DNA from: Planktotalea arctica
GTDB lineage: Bacteria > Pseudomonadota > Alphaproteobacteria > Rhodobacterales > Rhodobacteraceae
Direction: 5' to 3'
Length of the DNA: 64,000 nt
Assembly: GCF_002105285.1 (NCBI RefSeq)
Contig: NZ_MUHR01000029.1
Location: forward strand, 1 to 64,000
Shown: piece after piece, positions 53,257-61,351 of the stretch
Layout: each line of letters opens with the position of its first letter
How positions within the stretch are numbered: the first letter of the stretch is position 1
Program-made: the position numbers and the translations under genes
The notes under the pieces: model-generated
What the model was told of the DNA's origin: nothing
Database searches by the model: none
What the model saw: the letters and a program-made list of their open reading frames with translations, nothing else

Positions 53257-54555
53257 ATGAACAGACGACATTTTCTGGCTTCCGTTTCAGCCGCCGCGCT
53301 TGCGCCGCTGCCGGCACTGGCTGCTCAAGACCCGCTGCACCTGAAGGCCGAAGCGGTGACGCAGCAAATCCTGCCCGAGGGCGATGGCGCAACATCCATG
53401 CTGGGCTTTAACGGATCGATGCCGGGTCCGGAACTGCGCCTGCGCCGCGGCGTGCGCGCGCAAATCGAGGTCGAGAACGGCCTTGATGAAGGCACGGCGG
53501 TGCATTGGCACGGAATCCGGTTGGAAAACCGGATGGACGGCGTGCCGATGCTGACCCAAAAGCTGATCGAACCCGGGCAGAGCAAGACCTATAGTTTCAT
53601 TCCGCCCGACGCGGGCACCTATTGGTATCACTCGCACCACATTTCCCACGAGCAGGTCGCCAAGGGCATGATGGGGCCGTTGATCATCGAGGATGAAACG
53701 CCCCCTGATGTAGATCACGATATCACAGCGTTGATGTCCGACTGGCAGGTGCAAACGGATGGCAGCCTCACGGAGGCCTTCAACCAGATGCACAGTATCG
53801 CGCACGGCGGCTATATGGGCAATTTTGCGCGTGCATTCCTCTCGCAGGAGCGGGTGAGCACGGGGGATCGCGTCCGGTTTCGGCTGATCAACGCGGCGAC
53901 GAACCGTATCTTTCCCGTGGCACTGAGTGGGGTCCGTGGCGTGGTGGTGGCCCTCGACGGTATGGCTTTGGCAGAGCCGCGCGCGATCGAGGGTCTTGTG
54001 CTTGCCCCTGCGCAGCGCGCCGATCTGATCGTGGATGTCACCGGCCTTGTGGGGCTTGATATGATGACCCGGCAAGGTCCGTATCGTTTGGCTGATCTGG
54101 CTGTAAGCGGCACCAATACGCAGCGCCAAAGCACTGCGATTGCAGCGCTGACGCCCCCTGATGTGCCAAGCCCTGCCGCGCCGACGCAACATTTGACCCT
54201 GACAATGATGGGCGGTGCGATGGGCGGGCGACACGGGGGCGATGACATTTGGGCGTTCAACGATGTCTCGAACCTGCCAAGCGAGCCTTTCGGGTCTTTC
54301 CAAAATGGTGAAACGGCGCGGATCACGCTTGAGAACGACACATCCTTCCCGCATGGCATCCATCTGCACGGCCATCATTTTTACGAACTTGATGAGGCGG
54401 GCAATCCGGGCGATCTGCGGGATACGACTTTGGTGGATGCGGGCAAGAGCCGCGATATTCTTTGCGTGTTCGACAACCCGGGATCTTGGTTGATCCATTG
54501 CCACATGCTTAGTCACGCCGCCGCGGGCATGCGCACATGGGTGAAGGTGACATGA
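53257..54555 (+). CDS. Tat-exported multicopper oxidase (CueO/laccase type)
   Basis: A 432-residue three-domain oxidase. The N-terminal NRRHFLASVSAAAL is a twin-arginine signal. All four copper motifs are present: HWHG (83-86), HSHH (125-128), HGIHLHGHHF near 365 and HCHMLSHAAAGM (H414, C415, H416, H420, M425), so both the type 1 and trinuclear sites are complete. There is a short Met/Gly stretch (MMGGAMGG) but not the long methionine-rich insert of CueO. It overlaps the second cytochrome gene (ATGA). Cuprous or phenol oxidation is likely. Confidence 0.93.
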   Translation: MNRRHFLASVSAAALAPLPALAAQDPLHLKAEAVTQQILPEGDGATSMLGFNGSMPGPELRLRRGVRAQIEVENGLDEGTAVHWHGIRLENRMDGVPMLTQKLIEPGQSKTYSFIPPDAGTYWYHSHHISHEQVAKGMMGPLIIEDETPPDVDHDITALMSDWQVQTDGSLTEAFNQMHSIAHGGYMGNFARAFLSQERVSTGDRVRFRLINAATNRIFPVALSGVRGVVVALDGMALAEPRAIEGLVLAPAQRADLIVDVTGLVGLDMMTRQGPYRLADLAVSGTNTQRQSTAIAALTPPDVPSPAAPTQHLTLTMMGGAMGGRHGGDDIWAFNDVSNLPSEPFGSFQNGETARITLENDTSFPHGIHLHGHHFYELDEAGNPGDLRDTTLVDAGKSRDILCVFDNPGSWLIHCHMLSHAAAGMRTWVKVT

Positions 54556-54977
54556 GATGGTTGATCGCACTTCTTGTTTCATGTGCCTCCAGCCTTGCGG
54601 CTGATCACAACTGGGAGCACCGTGACATTGATGCGGGGCAAAACCTTTATGCAGACACTTGTGCGTCGTGCCATGGTGCCAACCTCGAGGGGCAGCCGAA
54701 CTGGCGCTCTGTGGGCGATGATGGTGTGCTTCCGGCTCCACCGCACGATGCGACAGGCCACACATGGCATCACGATGATGCACTGCTGTTCGAATATACC
54801 AAACTCGGCGGCGCTGCCGCTTTGCAAGCAAGGGGCGTTTCAGGGTTCAACAGCGGTATGCCCGCCTTTGGCGAAACGCTAAGCGATAATGAAATCTGGA
54901 ATATTCTCGCCTACATCAGATCAACATGGCCCCAGCGAGAACGTGACGTTCAAGCCAGCCGGACCCCGCCGCACTGA
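54552..54977 (+). CDS. periplasmic c-type cytochrome linked to the oxidase
   Basis: A 141-residue mono-heme cytochrome c with signal peptide about 1-17 (ending SLAA) and heme site CASCH (C37, C40, H41). A methionine in NSGMPAFGETLSDNE is the likely axial ligand. It overlaps the oxidase stop by four bases, so co-production with the oxidase is certain and electron exchange with it is a strong inference. It lacks close similarity to the 51600 cytochrome outside the heme region. Confidence 0.9.
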   Translation: MRWLIALLVSCASSLAADHNWEHRDIDAGQNLYADTCASCHGANLEGQPNWRSVGDDGVLPAPPHDATGHTWHHDDALLFEYTKLGGAAALQARGVSGFNSGMPAFGETLSDNEIWNILAYIRSTWPQRERDVQASRTPPH

Positions 54978-54990
54978 GCGTCGATGCCTG

Positions 54991-55557
54991 CTATAATGGC
55001 GCATATTTTCCGCGCCCGACTTTGATCATTTTCCCGTCGCCGCAAAGTTTGCGCAGGGCACGGTAGCAGGCTTCACGCGACAGGTTGATGCGGCTTGCCA
55101 GCTCGGTCACGCTTGCGTCGAAGTAGCCGGCTTTTGCCGCTGCCAATATGCGCGCTTTGGCACAGGGGATCGCCAACATCTCGATATGTGCTCGGTAACG
55201 TTGCACTTGAACGGCAAGCAACCTTGCGAAGCTTTCGGCGAAGACAGGGTCAGAGCGTAGGCTGGACAGGATGTCAGCCTTTGCAAATTTCACGGCGCTG
55301 CCCGCCTTGGTGCAAATCGCATCGCAGTGGTAGCTGTCCGAAAAGATAGAGGCTTCGCCAAACAGTCCACCTGCGACGGCCCTGTGCAAGGTCAACGTAT
55401 CGCCCCCGAGCCCGGCGCGTTGCAGCGCGGCGCTGCCAGAGACCACGCGGTACATGCCTGACGCCGCTTGGTTTTGCCGAAACAGCACATCGCCCTTTCG
55501 CATGTCAAACGCGCGGCGCGCATTGGCGGGAAGAAGGGAAAACGGATCGATCTGCAT
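54991..55557 (-). CDS. Crp/Fnr-family regulator beside the copper cluster
   Basis: A 188-residue regulator with a cyclic-nucleotide-binding-like domain (GDVLFRQNQAASGMYRVVSG, GLFGEASIFSDSYHCDAIC) and a C-terminal helix-turn-helix (DASVTELASRINLSREACYR). Cysteines in YHCDAICTKAG and IPCAKARI are not arranged as an Fnr Fe-S cluster, but a metal or redox signal is possible. The start is uncertain because no clear ribosome binding site precedes it and a palindrome overlaps the ATG. It is convergent to the copper genes and divergent from the 55622 gene. Confidence 0.88.
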   Translation of the reverse strand: MQIDPFSLLPANARRAFDMRKGDVLFRQNQAASGMYRVVSGSAALQRAGLGGDTLTLHRAVAGGLFGEASIFSDSYHCDAICTKAGSAVKFAKADILSSLRSDPVFAESFARLLAVQVQRYRAHIEMLAIPCAKARILAAAKAGYFDASVTELASRINLSREACYRALRKLCGDGKMIKVGRGKYAPL

Positions 55558-55574
55558 ATGATTTTGATCATATG
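55555..55574. promoter_or_regulatory. palindrome overlapping the start codon of the Crp/Fnr gene
   Basis: CATATGA-TTTTGA-TCATATG is a perfect seven-base inverted repeat. Its left arm contains the regulator's start codon, and it lies 48 bases from the divergent GTG start. It is well placed for autoregulation and for control of the divergent gene by one dimeric protein. Binding is inferred. Confidence 0.5.
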
Positions 55575-55621
55575 TAATCTTGCTGGCGCTGGATAGGGTG
55601 AACGCAACATAGGAGTGTTCA

Positions 55622-56167
55622 GTGAAATCAGGTCTTCTTTCAAGCGTTGTCATCGGCACCGTCATCAGCGCTTTCGTGTTTGCGCCGTCAAACGTCCTCG
55701 CGCAGCATGCGCATGGGTCAAACGCCCCGAGCGAGATCGGGCAAGCCCAGTTCGCGGCGATCGCCGAGATCGTAACCCTCTTGCGCGATGATCCTGAAAC
55801 GGATTGGGCAAAAGTCGATATCAAAGCCCTGCGCGATCACCTTGTCGATATGGACAACGTCACGCGCATGGCGTCAATCGCGCGCGCGCAAGATGGGCTT
55901 GGCGTGATTTTTTCGATCACCGGCGAGGGCGGGGTTTCGGCCTCCATTCGACGTATGGTGCTGGCACATAGCCCGATGTTGCAGCGCGCCTCCGGCTGGT
56001 CGGTCCTCGCTCAGGAAATAGAGCGCGGTGCAAGCATGACAGTGCGCGTTGAATCTGATCAAGAGTTGAGCCAAGTGCTAGGCTTGGGCTTTTTCGGGTT
56101 GATGAGCATCGGCGCGCATCACCAGCAGCACCATCTGATGATCGCTACAGGGCAATCGCCACATTGA
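55622..56167 (+). CDS. secreted histidine-containing protein of unknown function
   Basis: A 181-residue product with a signal peptide (about 1-27, ending SNVLAQ). Its mature N-terminus is QHAHGSN and its C-terminal part has GAHHQQHHLM, so both ends carry histidine clusters able to bind metal. The middle is helical without recognisable domain. The GTG start has AGGAG upstream. It is divergent from the Crp/Fnr gene across a palindrome and lies next to copper genes, suggesting a copper-buffering or sensing partner. This is inference. Confidence 0.72.
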   Translation: MKSGLLSSVVIGTVISAFVFAPSNVLAQHAHGSNAPSEIGQAQFAAIAEIVTLLRDDPETDWAKVDIKALRDHLVDMDNVTRMASIARAQDGLGVIFSITGEGGVSASIRRMVLAHSPMLQRASGWSVLAQEIERGASMTVRVESDQELSQVLGLGFFGLMSIGAHHQQHHLMIATGQSPH

Positions 56168-56325
56168 TTTTGACTGGATAGCAAAGCCTGCGCAATATTG
56201 TTGGCGCAACGCCTCACTCTGCTGTGGAGCAGCGTTCCGCGTCAGCAATATCAATGCAGTGGTATAGAGTATTCTTCCCCCGACACGCAGGGCGTGAGTT
56301 ATTCCATATCACATCAGCTTAGTGA

Positions 56326-57198
56326 TCAGGCCTTCAACGGTGTTGATTTGAGGCAGGCCAGCATTGCCTGAACCTTTTGAGTGCGGTGCAGATCGACATG
56401 GGTCACAAGCCAAGTCGACACTGTCCATTCTTTATTTGGCGGTAAAACAGCACTAAACTTGCCTCGGCTCGCGGCCTCATGATCACCAATGAAGCCCATT
56501 CCAACACCTGCTGCAATCGCTTCGAAGATCACCCAGATATCACGCGAAGACATCGCGATCATATCGGCCTGTACATGATCATTGATCCAGGGGGTGACCG
56601 GCAAACCACGCCCAATGATTTGCGGGACAACAAACTTATGCCCGCTGAGATCATCCACACCTGTTGGCAGTCCGTGCCTTTGAACATAGCTGTCGTGAGC
56701 ATAGAGGTTGAAACCAATCTGCCCGAAACTGCTGACGACATAGTCGGGGTGGTCGGGCCTTGCGCCCGCCCGAAGCGCGATATGGGCCTCGCCGTATTCG
56801 AGGCGGGCCAAGTCTTCGCTTGCGTCAATAACGACGGTACATTGTGGGTTCTGAACCCTGAAATCGGCGATTGAGCTCATCAACAATCCTGCAAAGGGTG
56901 CAAGGATGGTCAGTTTGATCTCTCCGTCGATCTGCGTTTTGCCGCCCTGCACACGCCCTGCAAGATCATCAATCAAGCTCTCGGTCTTCTGCGCAACGCG
57001 CAGCACATCTTCACCAACCTCTGTGAGGGCATATCCGCGCGCATGGCGGATAAAAATGCGTGTGCCGATCTCGGCCTCAAGCACGTCGATATGGCGATTG
57101 ACGGTGGCGCGGTGGTATCCAAGGGCCTCTGCCGCTGCACTCACGGTGCCGAGCTTTGCGACTTGGTATGCGGTGCGCAGTTCTGCCCATTTGTCCAT
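56326..57198 (-). CDS. LysR-family transcriptional regulator
   Basis: A 290-residue LysR-type regulator: N-terminal winged helix (QVAKLGTVSAAAEALGYHRA, then TVNRHIDVLEAEIGTRIFIR) and an effector-binding domain (about 90-290). The start at 57198 gives the canonical N-terminus; a longer frame upstream has no support. It is divergent from a DoxX-like gene followed by an FMN reductase and a membrane protein, its likely targets. A palindrome in the divergent region may be its site. Confidence 0.92.
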   Translation of the reverse strand: MDKWAELRTAYQVAKLGTVSAAAEALGYHRATVNRHIDVLEAEIGTRIFIRHARGYALTEVGEDVLRVAQKTESLIDDLAGRVQGGKTQIDGEIKLTILAPFAGLLMSSIADFRVQNPQCTVVIDASEDLARLEYGEAHIALRAGARPDHPDYVVSSFGQIGFNLYAHDSYVQRHGLPTGVDDLSGHKFVVPQIIGRGLPVTPWINDHVQADMIAMSSRDIWVIFEAIAAGVGMGFIGDHEAASRGKFSAVLPPNKEWTVSTWLVTHVDLHRTQKVQAMLACLKSTPLKA

Positions 57199-57229
57199 AT
57201 TTCTTATGCTCACTTTTCGCGCATTAAAT

Positions 57230-57241
57230 GCGGATATCCGC
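57230..57241. promoter_or_regulatory. perfect palindrome in the LysR/DoxX divergent region
   Basis: GCGGATATCCGC is a perfect 12-base palindrome. Two copies of CGCGCATT flank it (57218-57225 and 57238-57245), giving a repeated arrangement suited to a regulator. It sits about 30 bases from the LysR start and 60 bases before the DoxX-like start. It does not show the classic LysR T-N11-A form clearly. Confidence 0.45.
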
Positions 57242-57301
57242 GCATTGTGTTTGATTTCAATACATAGCATCCAAGGGAGTAATTCAACCTTGGAGCTCAA
57301 A

Positions 57302-57673
57302 ATGACGTATCTTTCAATCGGACTTCGCGTCCTTCTTACCATCGCATTCATGGGCGCAGGCGGCGTTAAGCTGGCAGGGGTCGAAATGATGATCACAACG
57401 TTCGATCAGATCGGGTTCGGCCAAGGGCTGCGCTATCTGACTGGCAGCATCGAAATCGTCGGGGCCGCCTTGTTGTGGATGCCCCGCAAACAGGTGATCG
57501 GGGCCGCATTGCTGGGTGGCACCATGCTCGGGGCGGTCATGACGCATTGGTTCATTCTTGGCCCATCGGCGTTGCCATCTATCGTGCTTGGTCTGCTGTG
57601 TAGCGCTGTTCTTTACATCCACCGTGATCAAATCGCGCAGGTCTTGGGCCGCGCATCTACTTCCAACGCCTGA
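57302..57673 (+). CDS. DoxX-like membrane protein
   Basis: A 123-residue protein with four membrane segments and the DoxX-like pattern (FMGAGGVKLAGVEMM near 16-30, LRYLTGSIEIVGAALLW). The start at 57302 follows an AAGGGAG motif further upstream and begins the first hydrophobic segment. It heads a likely operon with the FMN reductase 11 bases downstream. DoxX-like proteins are often paired with NADPH-flavin reductases in quinone or oxidative stress responses. Confidence 0.85.
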   Translation: MTYLSIGLRVLLTIAFMGAGGVKLAGVEMMITTFDQIGFGQGLRYLTGSIEIVGAALLWMPRKQVIGAALLGGTMLGAVMTHWFILGPSALPSIVLGLLCSAVLYIHRDQIAQVLGRASTSNA

Positions 57674-57684
57674 TCGGAAATTTC

Positions 57685-58251
57685 ATGCCCTCACGTTCCA
57701 AAATACTTGTCTTTGCTGCAACCAATAGCAGGCAATCCATTAACAAGCGTTTGGCAAGTCATGCAGCCTGCGTTCTGAAGGATGATTTGTCCGCCGCCGT
57801 CGACATCGACCTGATCGATCTTAACGACTACGAGATGCCGATTTACAGCCCAGAGCGCGAAGCCGAAGGCATTCCGCAACGAGCGCAGGATTTCTACGAT
57901 AAGATTGGTGCATCCGATGGCTTGATCATTTCGTTTGCCGAGTACAACGGCAGTTATACGGCGGCTTTCAAGAATATCTTTGATTGGACCAGCCGCATTT
58001 CAATGAAGGTGTTCCAAGACAAACCGACGCTTTTGCTGGCAACCTCAATGGGTGGTCGTGGCGGGCAAAACGTTATGGCGGCTGCCCTCGGAGGGTTGCC
58101 GCATTTTGGTGCAAACATCACGTCATCGTTCCTGTTCGGACCGTTCGCAGAGCATTTCGATACGGACGCCAATCGCCTCAAGACACCGGATTTGACCCAA
58201 GAGCTAAGCGAGGCGGTTGAGGCTTTCAAAGCCACGCTTCGAGTTGTCTGA
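57685..58251 (+). CDS. NADPH-dependent FMN reductase family protein
   Basis: A 188-residue flavodoxin-fold reductase. The phosphate loop ATNSRQSINKRLA (near 12-24), the FAEYNGSYTAAFKNIFDW (about 88-105) and LATSMGGRGGQN (FMN-contacting) segments identify the family, which includes azoreductases and quinone reductases. It follows a DoxX-like gene and precedes a membrane protein on the same strand. With the divergent LysR gene it resembles an inducible quinone-detoxification module. The acceptor is not known. Confidence 0.9.
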   Translation: MPSRSKILVFAATNSRQSINKRLASHAACVLKDDLSAAVDIDLIDLNDYEMPIYSPEREAEGIPQRAQDFYDKIGASDGLIISFAEYNGSYTAAFKNIFDWTSRISMKVFQDKPTLLLATSMGGRGGQNVMAAALGGLPHFGANITSSFLFGPFAEHFDTDANRLKTPDLTQELSEAVEAFKATLRVV

Positions 58252-58271
58252 TACCCATAGAAAGGTCCACC

Positions 58272-58730
58272 ATGTTCAACCTCACACGCTCGACGCTTCT
58301 TAAAACCACCGCAGGTCTTTGGCTGGTCTGGGGCCTTGTCCACATCTTGGCAGGCGTCATGACGATATCTCGAGACGCGGCTGGTGCGCTCGCAGGTATC
58401 GCGGACGCGGTTGATCCTGCGCTGCTTATTGGCCCGTATCATGAGGCCGTTGGCGCGGTGATCAATCAGCATGGTTTCAACCTTGCTTGGATTGGCGCAT
58501 TTAGTGTGATTGGCGCAATCTACATCTGGCGTGGGTCTGTCACAGCCATGTTCTTGACTGCGGTTGTAGGCGGCTTGGCCGATGTCGGATACTTCGTCTT
58601 TATGGACTTAGGCGGGTTCGTACATTTCGCTCCGGGAACGGTCATGACCCTGATCTCAGGTTTCGCAATCATTCTTAGCACGGTGATTTACTTGACGGGG
58701 ATGCGGGGGAAAAACCTGCGCCAGACCTAG
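58272..58730 (+). CDS. small membrane protein of unknown function
   Basis: A 152-residue protein with four predicted membrane segments (about 10-30, 73-93, 95-115, 125-147) and few polar stretches. I do not recognise a family. AAAGGTCCACC before the ATG contains a ribosome binding site. It is 20 bases after the FMN reductase and probably shares its transcript. Confidence 0.75.
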   Translation: MFNLTRSTLLKTTAGLWLVWGLVHILAGVMTISRDAAGALAGIADAVDPALLIGPYHEAVGAVINQHGFNLAWIGAFSVIGAIYIWRGSVTAMFLTAVVGGLADVGYFVFMDLGGFVHFAPGTVMTLISGFAIILSTVIYLTGMRGKNLRQT

Positions 58731-58769
58731 AGGGCAGATAAAGCGCCCAATTGGTGTCGGGCTGTTGCC

Positions 58770-59144
58770 CTAAGCCACGGCATAGCTCAACCCAAGCGCG
58801 TCGAAGAGAGCGACGACCGCTTAGAGGGGAGTGAACACAAGCCCGACGTGTTTGCCATTTCGCTAAATCTTAGGGTGGTTGCCAAAAAATGGTAGGCAAG
58901 TCTGGTTCGCGTTGACGAGTGTCATCAATACGGCAATCACGCCAAACACGAAATGCAACGCTTCGCGCTTAACGATGCCTAAGGTCAGCCCATAAACGGC
59001 ACCAGCGGCGGCGGCGGCAAAGCAAATCGCACCTTGGCGTTGCTCAAAAAGCAATAAGAACACGTAATCTTCCCCCGCGCGCTTCTTCCCGTGGGGCGCT
59101 GCAGCAAGTGCTGCGTCCAACATTGCTGTTTGCTCATCCAGCAT
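58770..59144 (-). pseudogene. decayed gene for a small membrane protein, two in-frame stops
   Basis: From an ATG at 59144 a 93-residue frame (MLDEQTAMLDAALAAAPHGK, later GAVYGLTLGIVKREALHFVF) runs to a TAG at 58863. The same frame stays protein-like beyond it (RNGKHVGLVFTPL), meets a TAA and continues again (AVVALFDALGLSYAVA) to a final TAG at 58770. Two stops within one continuous frame indicate decay. The start may also be nine codons upstream (59171). The protein had at least two membrane segments. No family is recognised. The rest of the 58731-59290 gap holds no supported gene. Confidence 0.5.
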
Positions 59145-59290
59145 GAGCGCATGGGCCCGCCTTGGGCGCAATCATGATAAACGCTGCCTTTAGGTTTCTG
59201 GTGACCAGTCACTGGATTGCGAATTAACGTACCATGTGGTGATTTAACTGAAGCGATGCTGTCAATAATAAGGTTTTATGTGGTTTAGTA

Positions 59291-59908
59291 GTGAATGACA
59301 CCCCACCCAAGGCTGGCCGAGGACGCCCCAAGACCCTGATAAGGGCAGATGTGGTCGAGATTGCCATGCGCAGCTATTGGAACGAGGGACCGACAGAGGT
59401 TTCGTTGAATGGACTCTGTCAGCGGGCGGGTGTGTCGAAGCCGTCGGTTTACCGCGAATTTGGCAATGAAGATGGTTTGACCCATGCCGCACTGGAAAAC
59501 TACGGGCATTGCGTATTGGCCAAGGTGTTGGAGATTCTTGCTGGAGAGGACATTTTTGCCGGAAAAATCAGAAAAATCGCGTATTTGGCGGCAGAAGATG
59601 GTGCGCATGAAAGCGGCTGCCTGTTTGTGAAAATGCGAACAGCAAAAAACCAGATGGGGGAGAAAACCCAAATACTGATTGCGGCGATGGCGAGTATGGC
59701 GGTTGATGCTTATGCCAATTTGCTGATCGAGGGCCGGGAAACGGGGGAGTGGCCGGGCAACATCCCCGTCAAGCTGGGCGCTGCATATTTACATGCTCAG
59801 ATCGGCCTTGCGTTGGATCAACGGGCAAGGGGCGAAGACCCGAGGGTCGTCCTTGCACTGGCCCTCTGCGTACTGGGTTTGACTGATGCACAAAGCGAGA
59901 TCGCTTAA
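59291..59908 (+). CDS. TetR-family transcriptional regulator
   Basis: A 205-residue regulator from a GTG start. The N-terminal TetR domain is clear: GRPKTLIRADVVEIAMRSYW, then the helix-turn-helix with LCQRAGVSKPSVYREFGNED (near 40-59). The C-terminal ligand domain is typical in size. It follows the decayed membrane-protein gene and has no evident operon partner, so its target may have been lost. A GTG start is the only one giving a full N-terminus. Confidence 0.9.
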   Translation: MNDTPPKAGRGRPKTLIRADVVEIAMRSYWNEGPTEVSLNGLCQRAGVSKPSVYREFGNEDGLTHAALENYGHCVLAKVLEILAGEDIFAGKIRKIAYLAAEDGAHESGCLFVKMRTAKNQMGEKTQILIAAMASMAVDAYANLLIEGRETGEWPGNIPVKLGAAYLHAQIGLALDQRARGEDPRVVLALALCVLGLTDAQSEIA

Positions 59909-60105
59909 CGTGCCCCAACCTCACTGCGAAGTCGCCGTAGGGCCACTTACGGCCCTTAATCACATAAAATGCTGGGCGGCCCCGGAAGAGAATCTAGCCT
60001 GCGTTTCCCCAAGGGAGCCGCTGAAGGCCACTGCCACAGCTTGCATTACGCAGAAAACAGATATGTTTTGCGTGATTGCGTTTGCTTGCGAATGTGAAGT
60101 GTAAT

Positions 60106-60190
60106 GGTGGGCGACCCTGGAATCGAACCAGGCGTGCGTCTCCGCGAGGGAGTTACAGTCCCCTGCCACACCTTGCGGCCTGTCGCCCAC
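60106..60190 (-). tRNA. tRNA-Tyr (anticodon GUA)
   Basis: On the minus strand an 85-base class II tRNA folds with acceptor GTGGGCG paired to CGCCCAC. The anticodon stem encloses loop CTGTAAC with GTA. There is a long variable arm and a T arm CCTGG-TTCGATT-CCAGG. CCA is not encoded. The base after the acceptor stem is C, whereas tRNA-Tyr normally has A there, so the 3' end may be offset. No other tRNA is seen nearby. Confidence 0.95.
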
Positions 60191-60323
60191 TGCTTTGCGA
60201 CGAAGCGCATTGCGTGAGCGGGTGATTACTAGCGGGGCAAATGTGCGTCAAGCCGAAAAACCCTTGCGATGACGCCTCTTTTCGATAGAGCGGTGCGCAA
60301 GCCGTCACAAAAGGACTAGCGCG

Positions 60324-61103
60324 ATGAAAAAACCGAAGTGGGTTGTGAAAAAAGAGCAAGATAAAAAGGCGTCCAATGCCGAAACCGTCTGGCTTTTCGG
60401 TTTGCACGCGGTGCGCGATGCGTTGATGAACCCTGCGCGCGAAAAACTGCAACTGGTTGTGACGCTGAACGCGCAGGCCAAGCTGGAAGAAGCGATTGCA
60501 GCGTCCGGCATGGAGCCCGAAGTTTGCGATCCTCGCAGGTTCTCTGCGCCGCTCGATCCGCAATCGGTGCATCAGGGTGCGGCGCTGGAGGTCAAACCGC
60601 TCTTGTGGGGGCGTCTTGAGGATGTTTGCGTGGGCGGCACCGCCGCCGTGCCGCGCGCCATCTTGCTCGACCGCGTCACGGACCCGCACAACGTGGGCGC
60701 GATCCTGCGCTCTGCCGAAGTGTTTGGTGCAAGCGCCGTGATCGGCACGCACCGCGGCTCCGCACCCGAAACCGGAGCTTTGGCGAAAACCGCCAGCGGC
60801 GCGCTGGAGCGTCAGCCCTACCTGCGCATTCGCAACCTTGCTGAAAGCATCGAGGCTTTGCAAAAGATGGGCTATCTTGTGCTCGGCCTTGACGGCGAAG
60901 CGGAGTTGACGATTGACGCAGCACTAGAGGGCAAGCGCGATCGCCCGATTGCGCTTGTGCTGGGCGCAGAAGGGCCGGGCTTGCGCGAAAAGACCAAAGA
61001 AACCGTCGATATGTTGGTGAAAATCGAATTTTCCGATGCAGTCGGCTCGCTCAACGTCTCTAACGCGGCGGCTGTTGCGCTCTACGCCAGTTTGCCACGC
61101 TAA
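60324..61103 (+). CDS. rlmB: 23S rRNA (guanosine-2'-O-)-methyltransferase RlmB (TrmH/SpoU family)
   Basis: A 259-residue SPOUT methyltransferase. The N-terminal substrate-binding domain (VWLFGLHAVRDALMNPAREK) is followed by the catalytic SpoU domain with motif 1 LLDRVTDPHNVGAILRSAEV, motif 2 ALVLGAEGPGLRE and motif 3 SLNVSNAAAVALY, which form the SAM-binding knot. Start MKKPKWVVKKE follows an AAGGACT motif. The layout fits RlmB, which methylates G2251 of 23S rRNA; other SpoU targets cannot be excluded. A tRNA gene precedes it. Confidence 0.92.
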   Translation: MKKPKWVVKKEQDKKASNAETVWLFGLHAVRDALMNPAREKLQLVVTLNAQAKLEEAIAASGMEPEVCDPRRFSAPLDPQSVHQGAALEVKPLLWGRLEDVCVGGTAAVPRAILLDRVTDPHNVGAILRSAEVFGASAVIGTHRGSAPETGALAKTASGALERQPYLRIRNLAESIEALQKMGYLVLGLDGEAELTIDAALEGKRDRPIALVLGAEGPGLREKTKETVDMLVKIEFSDAVGSLNVSNAAAVALYASLPR

Positions 61104-61179
61104 ACGCCCCGCCGCGCGGGTAAGCGGGGCAGGGGAAAGGGATATGGACGGAGGTGGCAGGCCTGCCTGAACGTGTGGA

Positions 61180-61320
61180 TCAATTTTTCAACCAAGTGTT
61201 GAAAAAGAGGCTTTGCAAAGCGCCCTTGCCGTGATCGCGGTTGAGGGCCGCTGGAATGATCAAGGCGTGATCGCCAATAGGTCCGTTCGTGAGCTCGCCC
61301 CAATCATAGGCTTTGGTGCA
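61180..61320 (-). pseudogene. C-terminal remnant of an unidentified protein
   Basis: On the minus strand a 46-codon frame reads like the tail of a globular protein (KAYDWGELTNGPIGDHALII, then KGALQSLFFNTWLKN) and ends with TGA. It has no start and is preceded in frame by TAA at 61323-61321. I do not recognise the family. It sits between rlmB and the stop-interrupted gene, in a stretch with no other supported gene. Confidence 0.35.
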
Positions 61321-61351
61321 TTAAGCAATCCCTAGCTTTGCGCGCGTTGGC

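Noticed and set aside
53287-54831. 514-residue minus-strand frame opposite the multicopper oxidase
   Set aside because: It is rich in Arg/His without domains and is antisense to a complete oxidase with all copper motifs.
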